A DNA stretch of 64,000 bases from Poa pratensis (taxonomy: Eukaryota; Streptophyta; Magnoliopsida; Poales; Poaceae), in NCBI GenBank assembly GCA_947311845.1, contig CAMZMU010000055.1, positions 25,175,443 through 25,239,442 of the forward strand. The letters are read 5' to 3'. The notes beneath the pieces were generated by a model that was not told where the DNA came from, made no database searches, and saw nothing but the letters and a program-made list of their open reading frames with translations. Below are positions 11,901 through 21,847 of the stretch, in pieces. A program made the position numbers and the translations under genes. Position 1 is the stretch's first letter; each line of letters starts with the position of its first letter.

Positions 11901-14900
11901 CTTCGCGGTGTCACACCACAAACTCATACATGGTGGCCTTGGCCACCGCCCTCTTCTTTATGAAGAGTTGGTTTTTTTGGGTCTTAATTGAAAATCATTT
12001 AGAGTTTTTGGTCCTTTTGTTGGTTTTATGGAAAACACACTCAACTTGGCATTTCCTTGTTCGATTCTTGCAAGCTTGAGTGTGAAGTACCAATGTCAGT
12101 TTGGCAATCTTATCCCAAGCCTATCCTACCTAAAAACATTCTATCTTATGCACACAAGTCTTGTTTTGAATCTGAGGAGAAAGGGTTCAGCAGCCAGAAT
12201 TTCTGTGTTCCACATAAATTCTGACTGTCGGAATATCCGATCCTGACTTGATCGGATTATCCGATACGTCGGATTATCCGGTCCAAGTCAGATCGGAATA
12301 TCCGATGGCGGTTTGTCGTTTTTTTAAGAGGAGAGGTCGGGGTGAAGGGCTCATTCGAGCACTTCATCCACCCCCGACCGCCTCTCTCCTCCAGCGCCGC
12401 CGCCTGCCGTCCCCGCGCCGCCCCGGTGTCTCCGGCCGTCCCCAACTCCGGCCCTTGGCCAGATTTGGTGCTCCTCCTCCCCGGGAACCTCTCCCTCCAA
12501 GCATTTTCCTCAATGGACGAGGGTAACTTCTTTTTCCTCAAACCCTAGGTGTTCCTCACCTTTTTTCAAGAAGTTATTTTTGATGTTTCCTTTGAGGGTA
12601 GTGGTTCCCATTGGTACTTAGAACACTAGGCCAGCCCCCCTTTTGTCGATCTACTGCTAGTCCTAGGATTTGAATCAACTGTTGCTGCTGGTTTCAGATC
12701 GGATATTCCGATTCAGGATGAACCGGATATTCCGACTCGTCGGATTATCCGATTCCTGACTGAATCGGATATTCCGAGTTGCACAGTTAGTGTTTTCAGC
12801 AACATTTTAATTTGTCCAGGACTAAGTAGATTCAACTTAGGGATGCTCTCCTATTGTACCTTGTATCATTCCTTGCTCTTGACTTGTGTGTACTTATCCA
12901 TGCTACCCATCTATTGCTTTATCTCATAGGTGGTTCGAGTAGTCCTCCGAAGAAGCTAGCTAGAAAAGAAAAACTGCCAGCCATGAAGAAGTCTGTGAAG
13001 CAAACTGCCTCCAAACCTAAGAGGAAGGGCAAGGAAACTCGTCCCAACTACTTGACCATGAACAACATTGACTATGCCCAAGTTCGTCAGTCCAACTGGT
13101 ACAGGAATGTGCCCAGAGATGAAAATATTGAAGATCCCAACTTCCGGTGCATGGAGCAGATCTATATACACAAGGACATCTATCTGCATTATCAGCACCC
13201 TATTCGCCCGATGCAGCCCTACAGACTGCGAGATATCAAGGACAAGGCCAGTTATGCTCAAGCTGCAGATGTGCTTGAACAGATGGGAATGATTCCTCTC
13301 ATGGAGAAGCAATGTCCTTACAATGTGCCACTTATTCTGTAGTTTTTCTCCACCTTGGTGATCGAGAGTGACCATCTCAAGACCATGAAATGGATGTCGG
13401 GTAACACTCAGTGTACATCCTATTTTGCTCGGTTGGCTACTCTCCTTGGCTATTCTTTCAACAGCAGCCATCCTCCTAGTGGTCACCGTATGCATTCTAT
13501 TGAGAAGCCCAATAAAAATGTGTTGAAGGACATGTATGGGGCTGGTGCAGTTATTGGCCAAAAAGAGGGCCTCCTGCCCCTCTATGATCAGCTTGTGCGC
13601 ATCCTTCGCTCAACTATTGCTCCCAGCGGAGGTAACAATGACAATATTGTCGCTCCCCTTGCCAACCTGCTTTGCCTTGCTAAAGAGATTGTTGAGAATG
13701 AAGACCCTGACACTGATTTTAAAGTGGATGTGATGCATTTCATTTTCGTGAATTGTTTGACTCTATGGTCAGTGGGCTCACTATTCCTTATGCTCCTTAC
13801 ATCATGATGCTCATCAAGGACACTCTGAAGAACCACAACTTCACCAGGTATACTATGCAGCCCCAACCTTACAAGAAGGTCTATCAGAAAAGAAAGGAGG
13901 TCATTCCATCTGCTGCTGCTGCTGCTCCTGCCAAAGATTCCTTCATGGGTGATGCACGTCGTGGCGCCCCCAGTCAGGCTCAGGTTCCTTCCTTTGCACC
14001 GCAGATCAAGAAACCAAACTGGTTCCAGCGGAACATCCTGTGTATGAATGCAGACATCCGGAGGGGACAGTATGAGACTTATCTTAGTCAGGAGAACATT
14101 CTCAAGCGGCTCCCTCGCCTTCCAGAAGACCCCCCAGCGACTGCTCCTCTTTCTTATGATCAGTGGAACAAGGACTCTCAGTTTCCTTGGGCTCAGCTTG
14201 ACACTTATCTCCTAGAGACAGCTCCTGCAGGCCCTTCCCGGACATCCTACACTCGTGCTCCTAATTATGAGTATGCAGAAGACGATGATGCTGAGTATGA
14301 GGACACGGATGGTGTTGATGATGATGCTGACGCTTCCTCTGAGTCGGAGTGATCTACTAGGGACGTAGCATCGCTCTTTTCCCTTTTTGGCGTTTCGATG
14401 CCAAAGGGGGAGAAGTAGTTCTACTAGGTCTCCGTGTGGGATTTGCATGGGTTCGGGCACAAGCATATGCTTTTACCATTCTTATTGCGCTTGTGTCCAT
14501 TTATGTCAAACTTATTCGTGTTGTGTTTTTTTGTGGAACTTATGTGTGTGAACCTTTGTGCTTAAGTTGTGAGACATATGGATTTCTTATATGGTTATGA
14601 GGTGTATCTTTGTGCTATGGCTTATCTCTACTCTATTGTGCACAAGGTATAGTTTTCTCTCAAAGCTCAACCTATATTGATATGTCTCTCATGAAATCTT
14701 GTATCTAGTTTCCTTACTATTTGGAGGTGCTCTCTACCTATATGTGTTGCATTTGTATTCCAATGCAATTTAATTATATGCACACATTCAGGGGGAGCTT
14801 CTCATGTCTTAAGCTCAGGAAACTAGGTAATATATAATTATGCTTTCCTTGCAAATCCTAGTGTTGTCATCTAACACCAAAAAGGGGGAGATTGAAAGGT

Positions 14901-17900
14901 CATTTCTTAATCCCTTGTGTTTTGTGTGTTAGGCAACAACACTAGTGATGATTTAATATGTGAATCAAGTGATGCAGGTTTTAGGTGATTAAAACATCTT
15001 TGCATCAAATCCAAAAAGGGAGCTGAAAAGAGCTTGTATTGTTGCTGAAGAAAGGGAATCGGATTATCCGATCAAGGCTGACTCGGAATATCCGATTCTC
15101 AAGGATTGCTCGAATTCGGCTAAGGACCTTAAAGCAACCAGTTTTTCGGCGTACTGAAGTTTTCCGGAATATCCGATTCTGGTTGATTCGGATTATCCGA
15201 TCGTCAAGGATTGCTCGAATTCGGCCAAGGACCTACAAGCAACCAAGTTCTGGGGCGTACTGAAGTTTTCCGAAATATCCGATTCTGGCTGATTCGGATT
15301 ATCCGGTGGTGTCGGATTATCCGGTACTCATTTGAATCGGAATATCCGACTCACCTGTCTGCAACGGCTAGATTTCGTGGAGCACTATATAAGGGCCTTC
15401 TCCTACCTTGAGAAGGGTACCATGACCAGAAATATCTTGCCCACCATTGTTGAAAGCTTGAAACTCCTAGATCTCTCTCCCTACCCACTCAAACACCTTG
15501 TCCTTCTAGGACTTGGGAGAGTTGACCTAGATCTACACTTCCACCAAAGCAATTTGTTTTCCCCATCCATTCCTTTTGAGGAACTTGTTACTCTTGGGTT
15601 CATTGGAACTCTAGACGGTCGTTGGTCGTTCTTGTGGCTTTGGGAGCCGCGAGGACTAGCCGGGAGCCTCCAATTGAGTTGTGGAGTCGTGCCCCGGCCT
15701 TGTGATTCTTGTGGCTTTGGGAGCCATGGGAATTTGGTGAGAGCCTCCAATTCGGTTGTGGAGTGTGCCTCATCCTTGTAAAGGTTTGTTGCCGACCTCG
15801 AGTGCATCATATAGTGACTCGTGGAACTCCTCATTGGAGGATAACACGAGGGAGATACGGTGTGCCATATCAAGTCTATTCGGGGCTCACTTGTGACCCC
15901 GCACCGCTCCAACGAAGACGTAGCTTCCATTGGGAAGTGAACTTCGGGAATCATCTCCGCGTCACCGTGTGGTTATCTCTTAACCTTCCTTTACTTGTAT
16001 TGCTAGCTTAACTTGTTTAGAATATCTTGCTAGCTTGTTTATTGCTCATCATATAGGATTGTTCACCTAGTTGCATATCTAGAGAACTTATATTTGAGCA
16101 ATTCCCCAATTTGATTAAAAGAAAAAGAAAATTTGTAGTTGCCTATTCACCCCCCCTCTAGTCAACCTACTCGATCCTTTCAGGGTTTAATGGAAGCATT
16201 CAATTTATCGAGTTAACATACGGCTGATCTGTTTTGCATCAAAATACAACTTAGCGAAATAACTATCTGCAACTGCAAGTTAGATGTGTTGTACTCAATT
16301 CGGCTATGCTTGACATAATAAATAAATAATGGTTAAGAGAGAAACCTCCTCTTAGAAGTTGTTGAAGATTTCCTCCGGGCATGAAGTCATAAACGAGTGC
16401 TAGGCACTTCTTGTTTTGGCAATATCCTTGCAAAGTCACGAGATTCTTGTGATGAACTTTGGACAAGGTTTGCACCTGCAATAGTAGATAGTGTTACCAA
16501 CGATTCTAGAGTCGAAAGACAGTTGCATCACTAGGTAAACTAGCATCATGGCACTTGTAAATGCGAGGGTATCATCTTTAATGTTTGGAATATGTAAAAA
16601 AATCGGTAATGGTTTTGTAGACACTCATATTATACCAATGAAGATAATCCAATCATATCCATAGGGAATGCAATTTAACAACATGTTAAATAGAAAATAT
16701 TCATGGATGTAAAACATCTTAAACTTGCAAATGATTAAGAAGTTGCAATATCATTGTATATATGTATGTCAAGCCTTTGTCTATGTTTTTCTCTATATCA
16801 TGTTTTTTTTGTATCTAACAGACATGACCATGGAAATGGTTTTTCATGACTTACAGACTTTAACTTTCTTTCGAAGTAATATTGATGTGGACCAGATGGT
16901 TTTGTGTTTTACCTCAGGGAGGAAATCCTTAGACTCTGCTATTGATGTCTCCATAAGCACTTTAACAGCTACTTCATCACCATTTTCCAGTATGCCATGG
17001 TAAACAATACCAAAGCCTCCTTTTCCAACTATTGTCTGGAAGTTCTTTGTTATGAGCTTCAGCTCTGCGTATGTAAACTGTCTGATGTCAACATGTAGGG
17101 GAGTTTCCTCTTCATACATAGCATAATCCTCATTGTCCGCTGACTTGTCTGCAAAGTAAGGAGGGTTTGTGTTACTTGGAAGTTTTGGTCTGGAATTGCT
17201 ATAAAATTTCTACCACTCTTGGAATGAGGGAATTATTGTGTATAGTTTTGTTTTACCTTTCCAGAATAACTTCCAGAGTATGCACATTCCTACTGCGAGT
17301 GATATCAGCACCACAGGAACTATCACTGCGATGAGCAGGATAGGCGTGGTGTTCCTCTTCTTCGTCTTATCTAAGCAATACATATCTTTGCTATTTGAGC
17401 ATATGGGATTGCCTTCTAATCTAGGGACACAATTAACCAACGTACATATGTAAAAATCAGCTCAAGAACTCTCAGCTGCTCTACAAAGGTATGATAATAA
17501 CATAACTCTGTTTTCTTAGATGACTAACATGCTAATAGTTCATGCAAAGAACTCTACCCTTAAAATGAACAAACCACATAGTTTATAAATCACGTGAAGT
17601 TACTAATCGGCCCTTACCTTCCTCACTTATAATTAAGAGAAAGCGTGGATCGATAAAATTCACGCGAAAGTGTCTCTTCACACACTTTTGGTGCACTCAA
17701 TTTTCCACCACAACTTAGTCAATTTTGACCAGTGGAGTTGTTGTAGCATGGTGCTAGCAAAGTGTGGCACACCATAAGTATACAATTAGCCAAACATGGC
17801 CAGAGAAAGGCAAACTCACATGTGTGTTAACCAATAAACTTACAATAATGTGCAAAGGTTGATGCTAAACATGGAATTATGTCTATGATAACAAACCGTA

Positions 17901-20867
17901 GGATAGCCCTTATTCCTTTTAGGTGTAGTTGTCTAGTTTATTACAAATAATTAAGTAAGGAAGTGTACAACGAAGCATGCCAAACCTTAAGTCTAGTAGA
18001 CCAGCCTGAACTCGTTGAAGAATATAATCTGGGATTACTCCATCTAGCTTGTTATTTGACAAGTTACTGAAAAATAATAGTTAGAACCATTCATCTAGAA
18101 TTATATCATCATCCACAGATGTAATCAGAACAAAGACTTACAGAACTTTAAGTGACTTTAGTTTATAGTCTGGAATAGCTCCCGTCAGATTGTTGTGTGA
18201 CAAATCCCTATATATATTTTGTTCATAGAGTCACGAAAGATGTTAACTTATTCTCGTTAGCCTTGCAATAGTATGTGGTAGGTACCACTTACAAGTTTTC
18301 TAGTGATGTCATGTTCATGAGTGACATGGCAAATCCACCACTCAGTCCACTGCTAGACAGATTTCTGAAGAAAAAAAAAACTCATGTTAATACAAGTAAT
18401 CTTAATTAAGTGATGGCATAGAGTTAACATGTATTTTCAAGATGATTTAAATATCTTCCGTCGTTCAGGTTTATACTAAATTACATCCGTTATCAAGATA
18501 TTAACTAAATTTCATCTTTTTTCAAGGTCTTAGCTAGTACTCCCTCCGTTCCAAAAAGGATGACTTCCATTTGTATACATGCGAACGTATCTAGACATGT
18601 AACAAATGGAAGTCATCCTTTTTGGAACGGAGGGAGTAAGATATTCTGCATAGTGGTACATGTACGAAAAATAAGAGCATATTTGGAGCAACATGCAAAC
18701 GGAAAGGGAAATTTGGTGGAGCGTTAAATTTGCAGTGCACTTCAAAGGAATAAAACATTGAGTTGCAATGTTTAGATTAAAAAAATGATGTAAGTCATGG
18801 TTATGTTCTTACACGGTGACAATCCTGGGATTTTGGTTGCTCATAGAGTGGTCGCAAGTCAAACCTCCCCAGGAATATTCTATTGGGGAGCATGGGTCTC
18901 CATTCCAGCTTGTGCGTGCCAAATTGTAGTGTGTCTTGACTTCTCTAATGTACTTTACTACAACAGCGAAAGTCAAGGGAAACAATATGAACGACATAAA
19001 GTAGTTGTATAAGGATAGCTCAAGGAGCAAGTATGATCCAATTATAGAACTGATTAAATGGTACTAATTCATTTATCAACCATGGTCTTCCCATATTATC
19101 ATGTGCGAACCTGCTACATACATGGAAAATGTGTTGTATATACATTAATCTTACCATCGTCGGAGTCAGTGGTGAGATTCTCCATCCGAACGAGCGAATA
19201 CACTTCAAGCGCGTTGATGAGCGGTGGAAGAATAGACCTAGGCGTCTTCCTCAAGGTGAAGTATACGTCTCCCATGTGCCGGAACTGCCCGCTCTGGTAC
19301 ATGCTGTCAACCCGTAACGGTGACGGAGAGAAACCTGGAAACAACGATTCGTCGGGGCCACTGAAGATGTCAAACCTTCTGTACATGCTGCTCCCGTTGA
19401 TCTCGGTGAAGTGAAAGATCGGGAGAAGCTGTAGTCTCTTAGCATCGTGATTGGGGCTCGATGCCACGATGGTCTGCATGAAAGAGTTGTTTATGTCTAG
19501 GGTCGAGGCATTCTGCAAGATGGCCGACGGCACGTTGAAGACGTTGCCGGGGAGCCTGTCCACATCAATGGTCATGTTGATCAGGCTGATCCAGGGGTAG
19601 GTGTAGTCGATGCTCAAAGACCAGCTCTCCCAGAACCGGTCATAAGGGTCCGTAGGATATCTTCATCACACAAATCAGGAAAAAACAGATAAATAACTAG
19701 CGCAATACACTAATCTTCTGGTTTTTTATTTAAAGGTATTTGCCACTGGATCTAGAAATCCCAAACTTGTCGCCTTTGAGATTTACTAGTATTACTTTTT
19801 GTTAAAGCGATTGCAGGACTCAGAAAACAAGTAATAGCAAACACTCTTAAATGCGTTAAGCTGGCAAAATGAATATAAAACCATCGACAAACGCAATTCA
19901 GACCAAATCCAAAACTAATATAGATGCTAGCCCTGTCTCACCTTGTGATATAGTCGTTGACGGTGCCAAATCTGTACCGTTGAAAGTGGCTGACTGACAC
20001 GGAAGTATTGACAAAAGGGTACATTGTATCTTGTAGTGGCCTCAGCTCCAATGAAGATATGAAGGGAATCCCTGAACCGAAGTTTACCAGGCAGACGGAC
20101 ACGGAATTGCTCGGAGCAACGGTGAGCACCTCCTTCCATGCCACAGATGTTGGATCTATATTTGTCAAGTTCACCGACTCCCAGATATTGACACCGATAT
20201 GGAGCCCAAAGAGAAATAACGAGCCGTCCTGCGTCTTGTTCAACCTATCATAGTTGCCGTAAGTAAATGTGGCCCTCAATAGATACTTCTTACCAATGGT
20301 TGATGGCAGTGTATAGCAATTTCTTGAGCCGTCAGGGAAGCTCCTCAAATTTTTTTGTTGCTCATTGCCTGCACCAAGCATGAGCTCTGGTAAAATGTCG
20401 TGGCTCAGACCTCCATCGACAAATCCACCATCCGAACTGTACCGTATTCCTAATGCTTGGTCCTTGTAGGCACTACCTATTGCCCAACCACAATCGATAT
20501 TTATGAAACCTGCAAAACGGAGTGTATGCGCGGTTTTATGTGTCTCTGATCAAGTTAAAGATCTATTAAGCAATGATCATGGCAGATGCGACTAGACAGT
20601 AGACACGCAGTAGCTAATAATTTATTGATTTATAAGATTTCAGTAAGTGAGATATTTAAGTCTCACGCGAAGTGAACTGAACTTTGCTTGCTGATGGAGA
20701 AGAGCTTAAAAGGTGCAGGATCTCGAAGGGAAAAGCTGGAGGATATGACATGTATTACCAGGAAGAGGAAGCTGGGCTCGGACTTGAATCATCATGACCA
20801 GGATGAGAAGCAGCGAAAAGATCCATGCCAGCTTTGTACTTGCCGAGCAACTGAAGCTGGTCGCCAT
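2917..20867 (-). CDS. Gene A: malectin-like LRR receptor kinase, 12 exons, one frameshift
   Basis: This gene encodes a plasma-membrane receptor-like Ser/Thr kinase of the LRR-I type. Exons (approximate): 20759-20867 signal peptide; 19942-20509 and 19155-19660 malectin-like domain; 18813-18957 linker with WNGDPC; 18293-18364, 18142-18207 and 17986-18066 three LRRs (72, 66 and 81 bp); 17257-17420 transmembrane helix ([15 protein letters not shown]); 16913-17148 glycine loop GKGGFG and VAVK lysine; 16346-16475; 3665-3724; 2917-3586 HRD, DFGLS, DPEY and tail. The start is the Met before [12 protein letters not shown], followed by a strong signal peptide; an in-frame Met lies 14 codons upstream. 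Exon lengths sum to 2,807 nt, one short of 936 codons. The missing base is in the G run at 3526-3529 (four G; five in B-D), just after HRDVKT, and causes an early stop. Intron 10 holds an 11.7-kb Copia element and intron 4 a MITE. No other lesion was seen, so this is a nearly intact gene, a fresh pseudogene, or a base-call error. Confidence 0.85.
4525..5811 (+). repeat. 5' LTR of the Sirevirus-like element
   Basis: This 1,287-bp LTR begins TGAAAGG and ends CCTTTCA. It carries eight GGAATATCC/GGATTATCC-type palindromes between about 4690 and 4985. 'tatataagg' at about 5020 is a possible TATA box, which would put U3 before it. A diverged tandem duplication lies at about 5262-5400 ('ttcttgtggcttt..gagcc' followed by 'gagcctccaatt.ggttgtggag' twice). 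About 20 substitutions separate it from the 3' LTR by eye. Confidence 0.93.
4690..4985. promoter_or_regulatory. Array of GGAATATCC / GGATTATCC palindromes in U3
   Basis: Eight near-palindromic units of the form (T)CGGAATATCCGA or (T)CGGATTATCCGA/G lie at about 4690, 4713, 4799, 4821, 4903, 4927, 4946 and 4970. Four contain GAATATCC, which fits GNATATNC, the published P1BS motif bound by PHR-type GARP factors. The array lies upstream of the likely TATA box, so these may be transcription-factor sites. Function is inferred. Confidence 0.55.
5813..5830 (+). other. Primer-binding site (initiator Met tRNA)
   Basis: TTGGTATCAGAGCAAGG begins one base after the 5' LTR. TGGTATCAGAGC is complementary to the 3' end of plant initiator-methionine tRNA, the usual primer of Copia elements. 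Confidence 0.9.
5866..8160 (+). pseudogene. gag: Gag (capsid/nucleocapsid) of the Sirevirus-like element, broken
   Basis: A start ATG lies at about 5866 and meets a stop within 30 codons. The capsid-like region continues at 6230-6620 ([14 protein letters not shown], then [15 protein letters not shown], typical of UBN2-type Copia gag). It shifts frame near 6600, and 6623-7594 carries the nucleocapsid knuckle [15 protein letters not shown] at about 7016-7060. After another shift near 7590, 7604-8173 is rich in Glu, Lys and Leu heptads (a likely coiled coil) and ends in a lysine-rich stretch. The long gag with a coiled-coil tail is a Sirevirus trait. This copy is non-functional. Confidence 0.8.
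8400..9556 (+). pseudogene. pol: Protease and integrase part of pol, broken
   Basis: The aspartic protease active site reads [15 protein letters not shown] at about 8422-8466 and then shifts frame. From 8486 one frame carries GAG-pre-integrase ([13 protein letters not shown] at about 8820, [14 protein letters not shown] at about 8930). It then carries the integrase core with [17 protein letters not shown] and [11 protein letters not shown], the D-D-E signature region. The frame is lost near 9556 and integrase C-terminal sequence continues in the 9255-9887 frame. This enzyme would insert the cDNA; here it is fragmentary. Confidence 0.88.
10131..11697 (+). pseudogene. pol: Reverse transcriptase and RNase H part of pol, broken
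   Basis: RT begins with [21 protein letters not shown] and [20 protein letters not shown] (about 10330-10480). The catalytic YVDDIIFGS is near 10777-10805 after at least two frame changes (10520-10840). From 10837 one frame gives [15 protein letters not shown] and then RNase H with [28 protein letters not shown] and [12 protein letters not shown] up to the stop at about 11697. The order after integrase proves the Copia superfamily. The frameshifts make it inactive. Confidence 0.9.
12231..12310. promoter_or_regulatory. Second palindrome cluster upstream of the extra gene
   Basis: Four units (GGAATATCC at about 12231 and 12295, GGATTATCC at about 12255 and 12270) lie within 80 bp, directly before a GC-rich 5' UTR-like stretch. 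They are the same units as in the LTR. The position suggests a promoter-like role for the extra gene; this is inferred. Confidence 0.45.
12360..14352 (+). pseudogene. Extra gene behind pol, apparently spliced; function unknown
   Basis: I do not recognise this product. A GC-rich, pyrimidine-rich leader (about 12350-12510) precedes ATGGACGAGG/GTAACT at about 12512, which looks like a short first exon with a splice donor. TTATCTCATAG/GTGGTTCG at about 12930 looks like the acceptor. Downstream frames 12930-13342, 13355-13807 and 13753-14352 give a basic start ([16 protein letters not shown]), a globular middle with [15 protein letters not shown], an alanine run and a very acidic C-terminus ([15 protein letters not shown]). 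A stop near 13341 and a frame change near 13760 break it. Some Sireviruses carry an envelope-like gene here, but I see no convincing membrane protein; a captured host gene is equally possible. Confidence 0.5.
12697..12780. promoter_or_regulatory. Third palindrome cluster, inside the putative intron
   Basis: GGATATTCC occurs at about 12700, 12724 and 12763, and GGATTATCC at about 12740. GGATATTC is the reverse complement of GAATATCC, so the motif appears here in the opposite orientation. It falls between the inferred splice donor and acceptor of the extra gene. Confidence 0.45.
14893..16182 (+). repeat. 3' LTR of the Sirevirus-like element
   Basis: This 1,290-bp LTR is collinear with 4525-5811. 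It starts TGAAAGG directly after the polypurine tract and ends CCTTTCA before the GGGTT duplication. Roughly 20 substitutions and a few one-base indels separate the LTRs, about 1.5 percent, so the insertion is young. Confidence 0.93.
18540..18636. mobile_element. Stowaway-type MITE (Tc1/Mariner) in intron 4 of gene A
   Basis: This 97-bp element begins CTCCCTCCGTTCCAAAAAGGATGACTTCCATTTG and ends in its inverse complement, with TA duplications at 18538-18539 and 18637-18638. It is almost entirely one long inverted repeat. These termini are the classic grass Stowaway ends, moved in trans by Mariner transposases. Copies B, C and D lack it, so it inserted after the duplications. It could fold into a hairpin in the gene A pre-mRNA. 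Confidence 0.93.
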
Positions 20868-21372
20868 GTGATGTTCCTTGGCTCTTCGAATGTCTGAAGC
20901 ATGAAACAAACTTGTGCAGTTATATAGCAGAGAAAGATAACTAACACGGTTTAGTAGTTTTGTTAGTGTTTTGGTCAGTTTGCACGGAAGGAAACTGCCG
21001 CTAAATTGCCATGGAGGTCAGTTTGCACGTCTCAGTGCGACACCGAAGTCGCAACTCGGGTCGAGGACTCGGTGTTTGTTTGGGCGAACTAAGCATGCAG
21101 CTCGCGCATAAAGTCACGGAAGCTTATATTTCTCTGAACCAGTCTGACATGCCAAACTGAAAATCCATAACAAAGTGTAGTCATCAAAGGATAAATTTTT
21201 TAACTTTCGAGACCTGTTCCACGAAGCTACGCAGACCCGACCCAACCAAGCCGATATAAGAACGAGCGAGATGACGAATGTCCGCCGGCCGGTCTCAGTC
21301 TTTTACCTCAACAGGATGTTTTTTTTTTTTACTTTTACACGCAATCTCATCAGCACGGAGCAGATATCCTCG
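20868..21372 (-). promoter_or_regulatory. Promoter and 5' flank of gene A
   Basis: A TATA box (TATATAA on the minus strand) lies at 20920-20927, about 55 bp before the ATG, so the 5' UTR is short. The box 'tttctctgaaccagtctg' at 21129-21146 is kept in the flanks of B, C and D and at 131-148. Homology with B and D continues to about 21372 ('cttttacacgcaatctcatcagcacggagcag') and then stops, so the ancestral unit is cut here by later insertions. Confidence 0.65.
21129..21146 (-). promoter_or_regulatory. Conserved 18-bp box upstream of each receptor kinase
   Basis: TTTCTCTGAACCAGTCTG (plus-strand reading) is identical at 131-148, 21129-21146, 47802-47819, 52728-52745 and 59758-59775, about 260-490 bp before the ATGs. 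It is kept while the surrounding flank has diverged. It could be a shared cis-element or simply a slow-changing part of the duplication unit. Confidence 0.5.
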
Positions 21373-21840
21373 TCATTCATGGAGTCACCTCTGCAGCACC
21401 TCGATGGCCCATTCTTCGTCGCTGACCTGCTCCCTTCCGCGGGATGCGCGGGTTCCGCCCTTCCCGCGGATGAGTTTCCTGGAGGCTACAAAATGCAATG
21501 TATTATGTATCAGAAAATCTTCTTATCGCCGATGGTACATGTCAATAGCAGCTCACCAAATTTTACTGAAAATGGCTTTTTAAAATAATTTCAAGCATAC
21601 ATTACACAATTCTTGATTGGTGACAGGGGCATATGGTCTAAAAGTTTGTAACAGTGATCCGAAGGACAAATCGAGAGTGGGCCGCGGTGTTTCTAAGTTG
21701 GGAGTTATTTATTCACTGAAATTCACCGTGATGTAGTTTTCTAGTTAATCATAGCTTTGCATCGTTGAGTCATGGCAGCAGCAGGCTATAAAAGGAAGGA
21801 ATGTATAAATGATTTTCTTTAAAGCACACGCCTAGGACAC
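21373..21840. other. Intergenic, no gene seen
   Basis: No conserved domain or recognisable transposon end is visible. Homology to the flanks of B and D ends at about 21372. The short open frames here have no family resemblance. Confidence 0.3.
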
Positions 21841-21847
21841 ATGCGAC

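Larger units (their letters stand above)
11763..14891 (+). other. Multiple polypurine tracts between pol and the 3' LTR
   Basis: GGGGGAG-type tracts occur at about 11763-11770, 14404-14412 and 14790-14796, and finally at 14878-14891 (AAAAAGGGGGAGAT) directly before the 3' LTR. The last must be the plus-strand primer. Repeated tracts spread over the 3' region are a reported Sirevirus hallmark. Confidence 0.7.
4525..16182 (+). mobile_element. Sirevirus-like Ty1/Copia LTR retrotransposon, full length, degraded
   Basis: The boundaries are exact: LTRs start TGAAAGG and end CCTTTCA, flanked by the 5-bp target duplication GGGTT (4520-4524 and 16183-16187). Order is LTR, PBS to initiator-Met tRNA, gag with CCHC knuckle, protease, integrase, RT, RNase H, an extra gene, polypurine tract, LTR. 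This Copia order, the long LTRs, the coiled-coil gag, several GGGGGAG tracts and a gene after pol fit the Sirevirus/Maximus lineage. Frameshifts and stops break gag-pol, so this copy cannot move by itself. It sits in intron 10 of gene A, opposite to the gene's direction. Confidence 0.93.

Noticed and set aside
12854..12930. Hydrophobic stretch that could suggest a signal peptide or membrane anchor for the extra Sirevirus gene
   Set aside because: It lies in the putative intron just before an acceptor site, so it is probably not translated; it does not support an envelope-like role.
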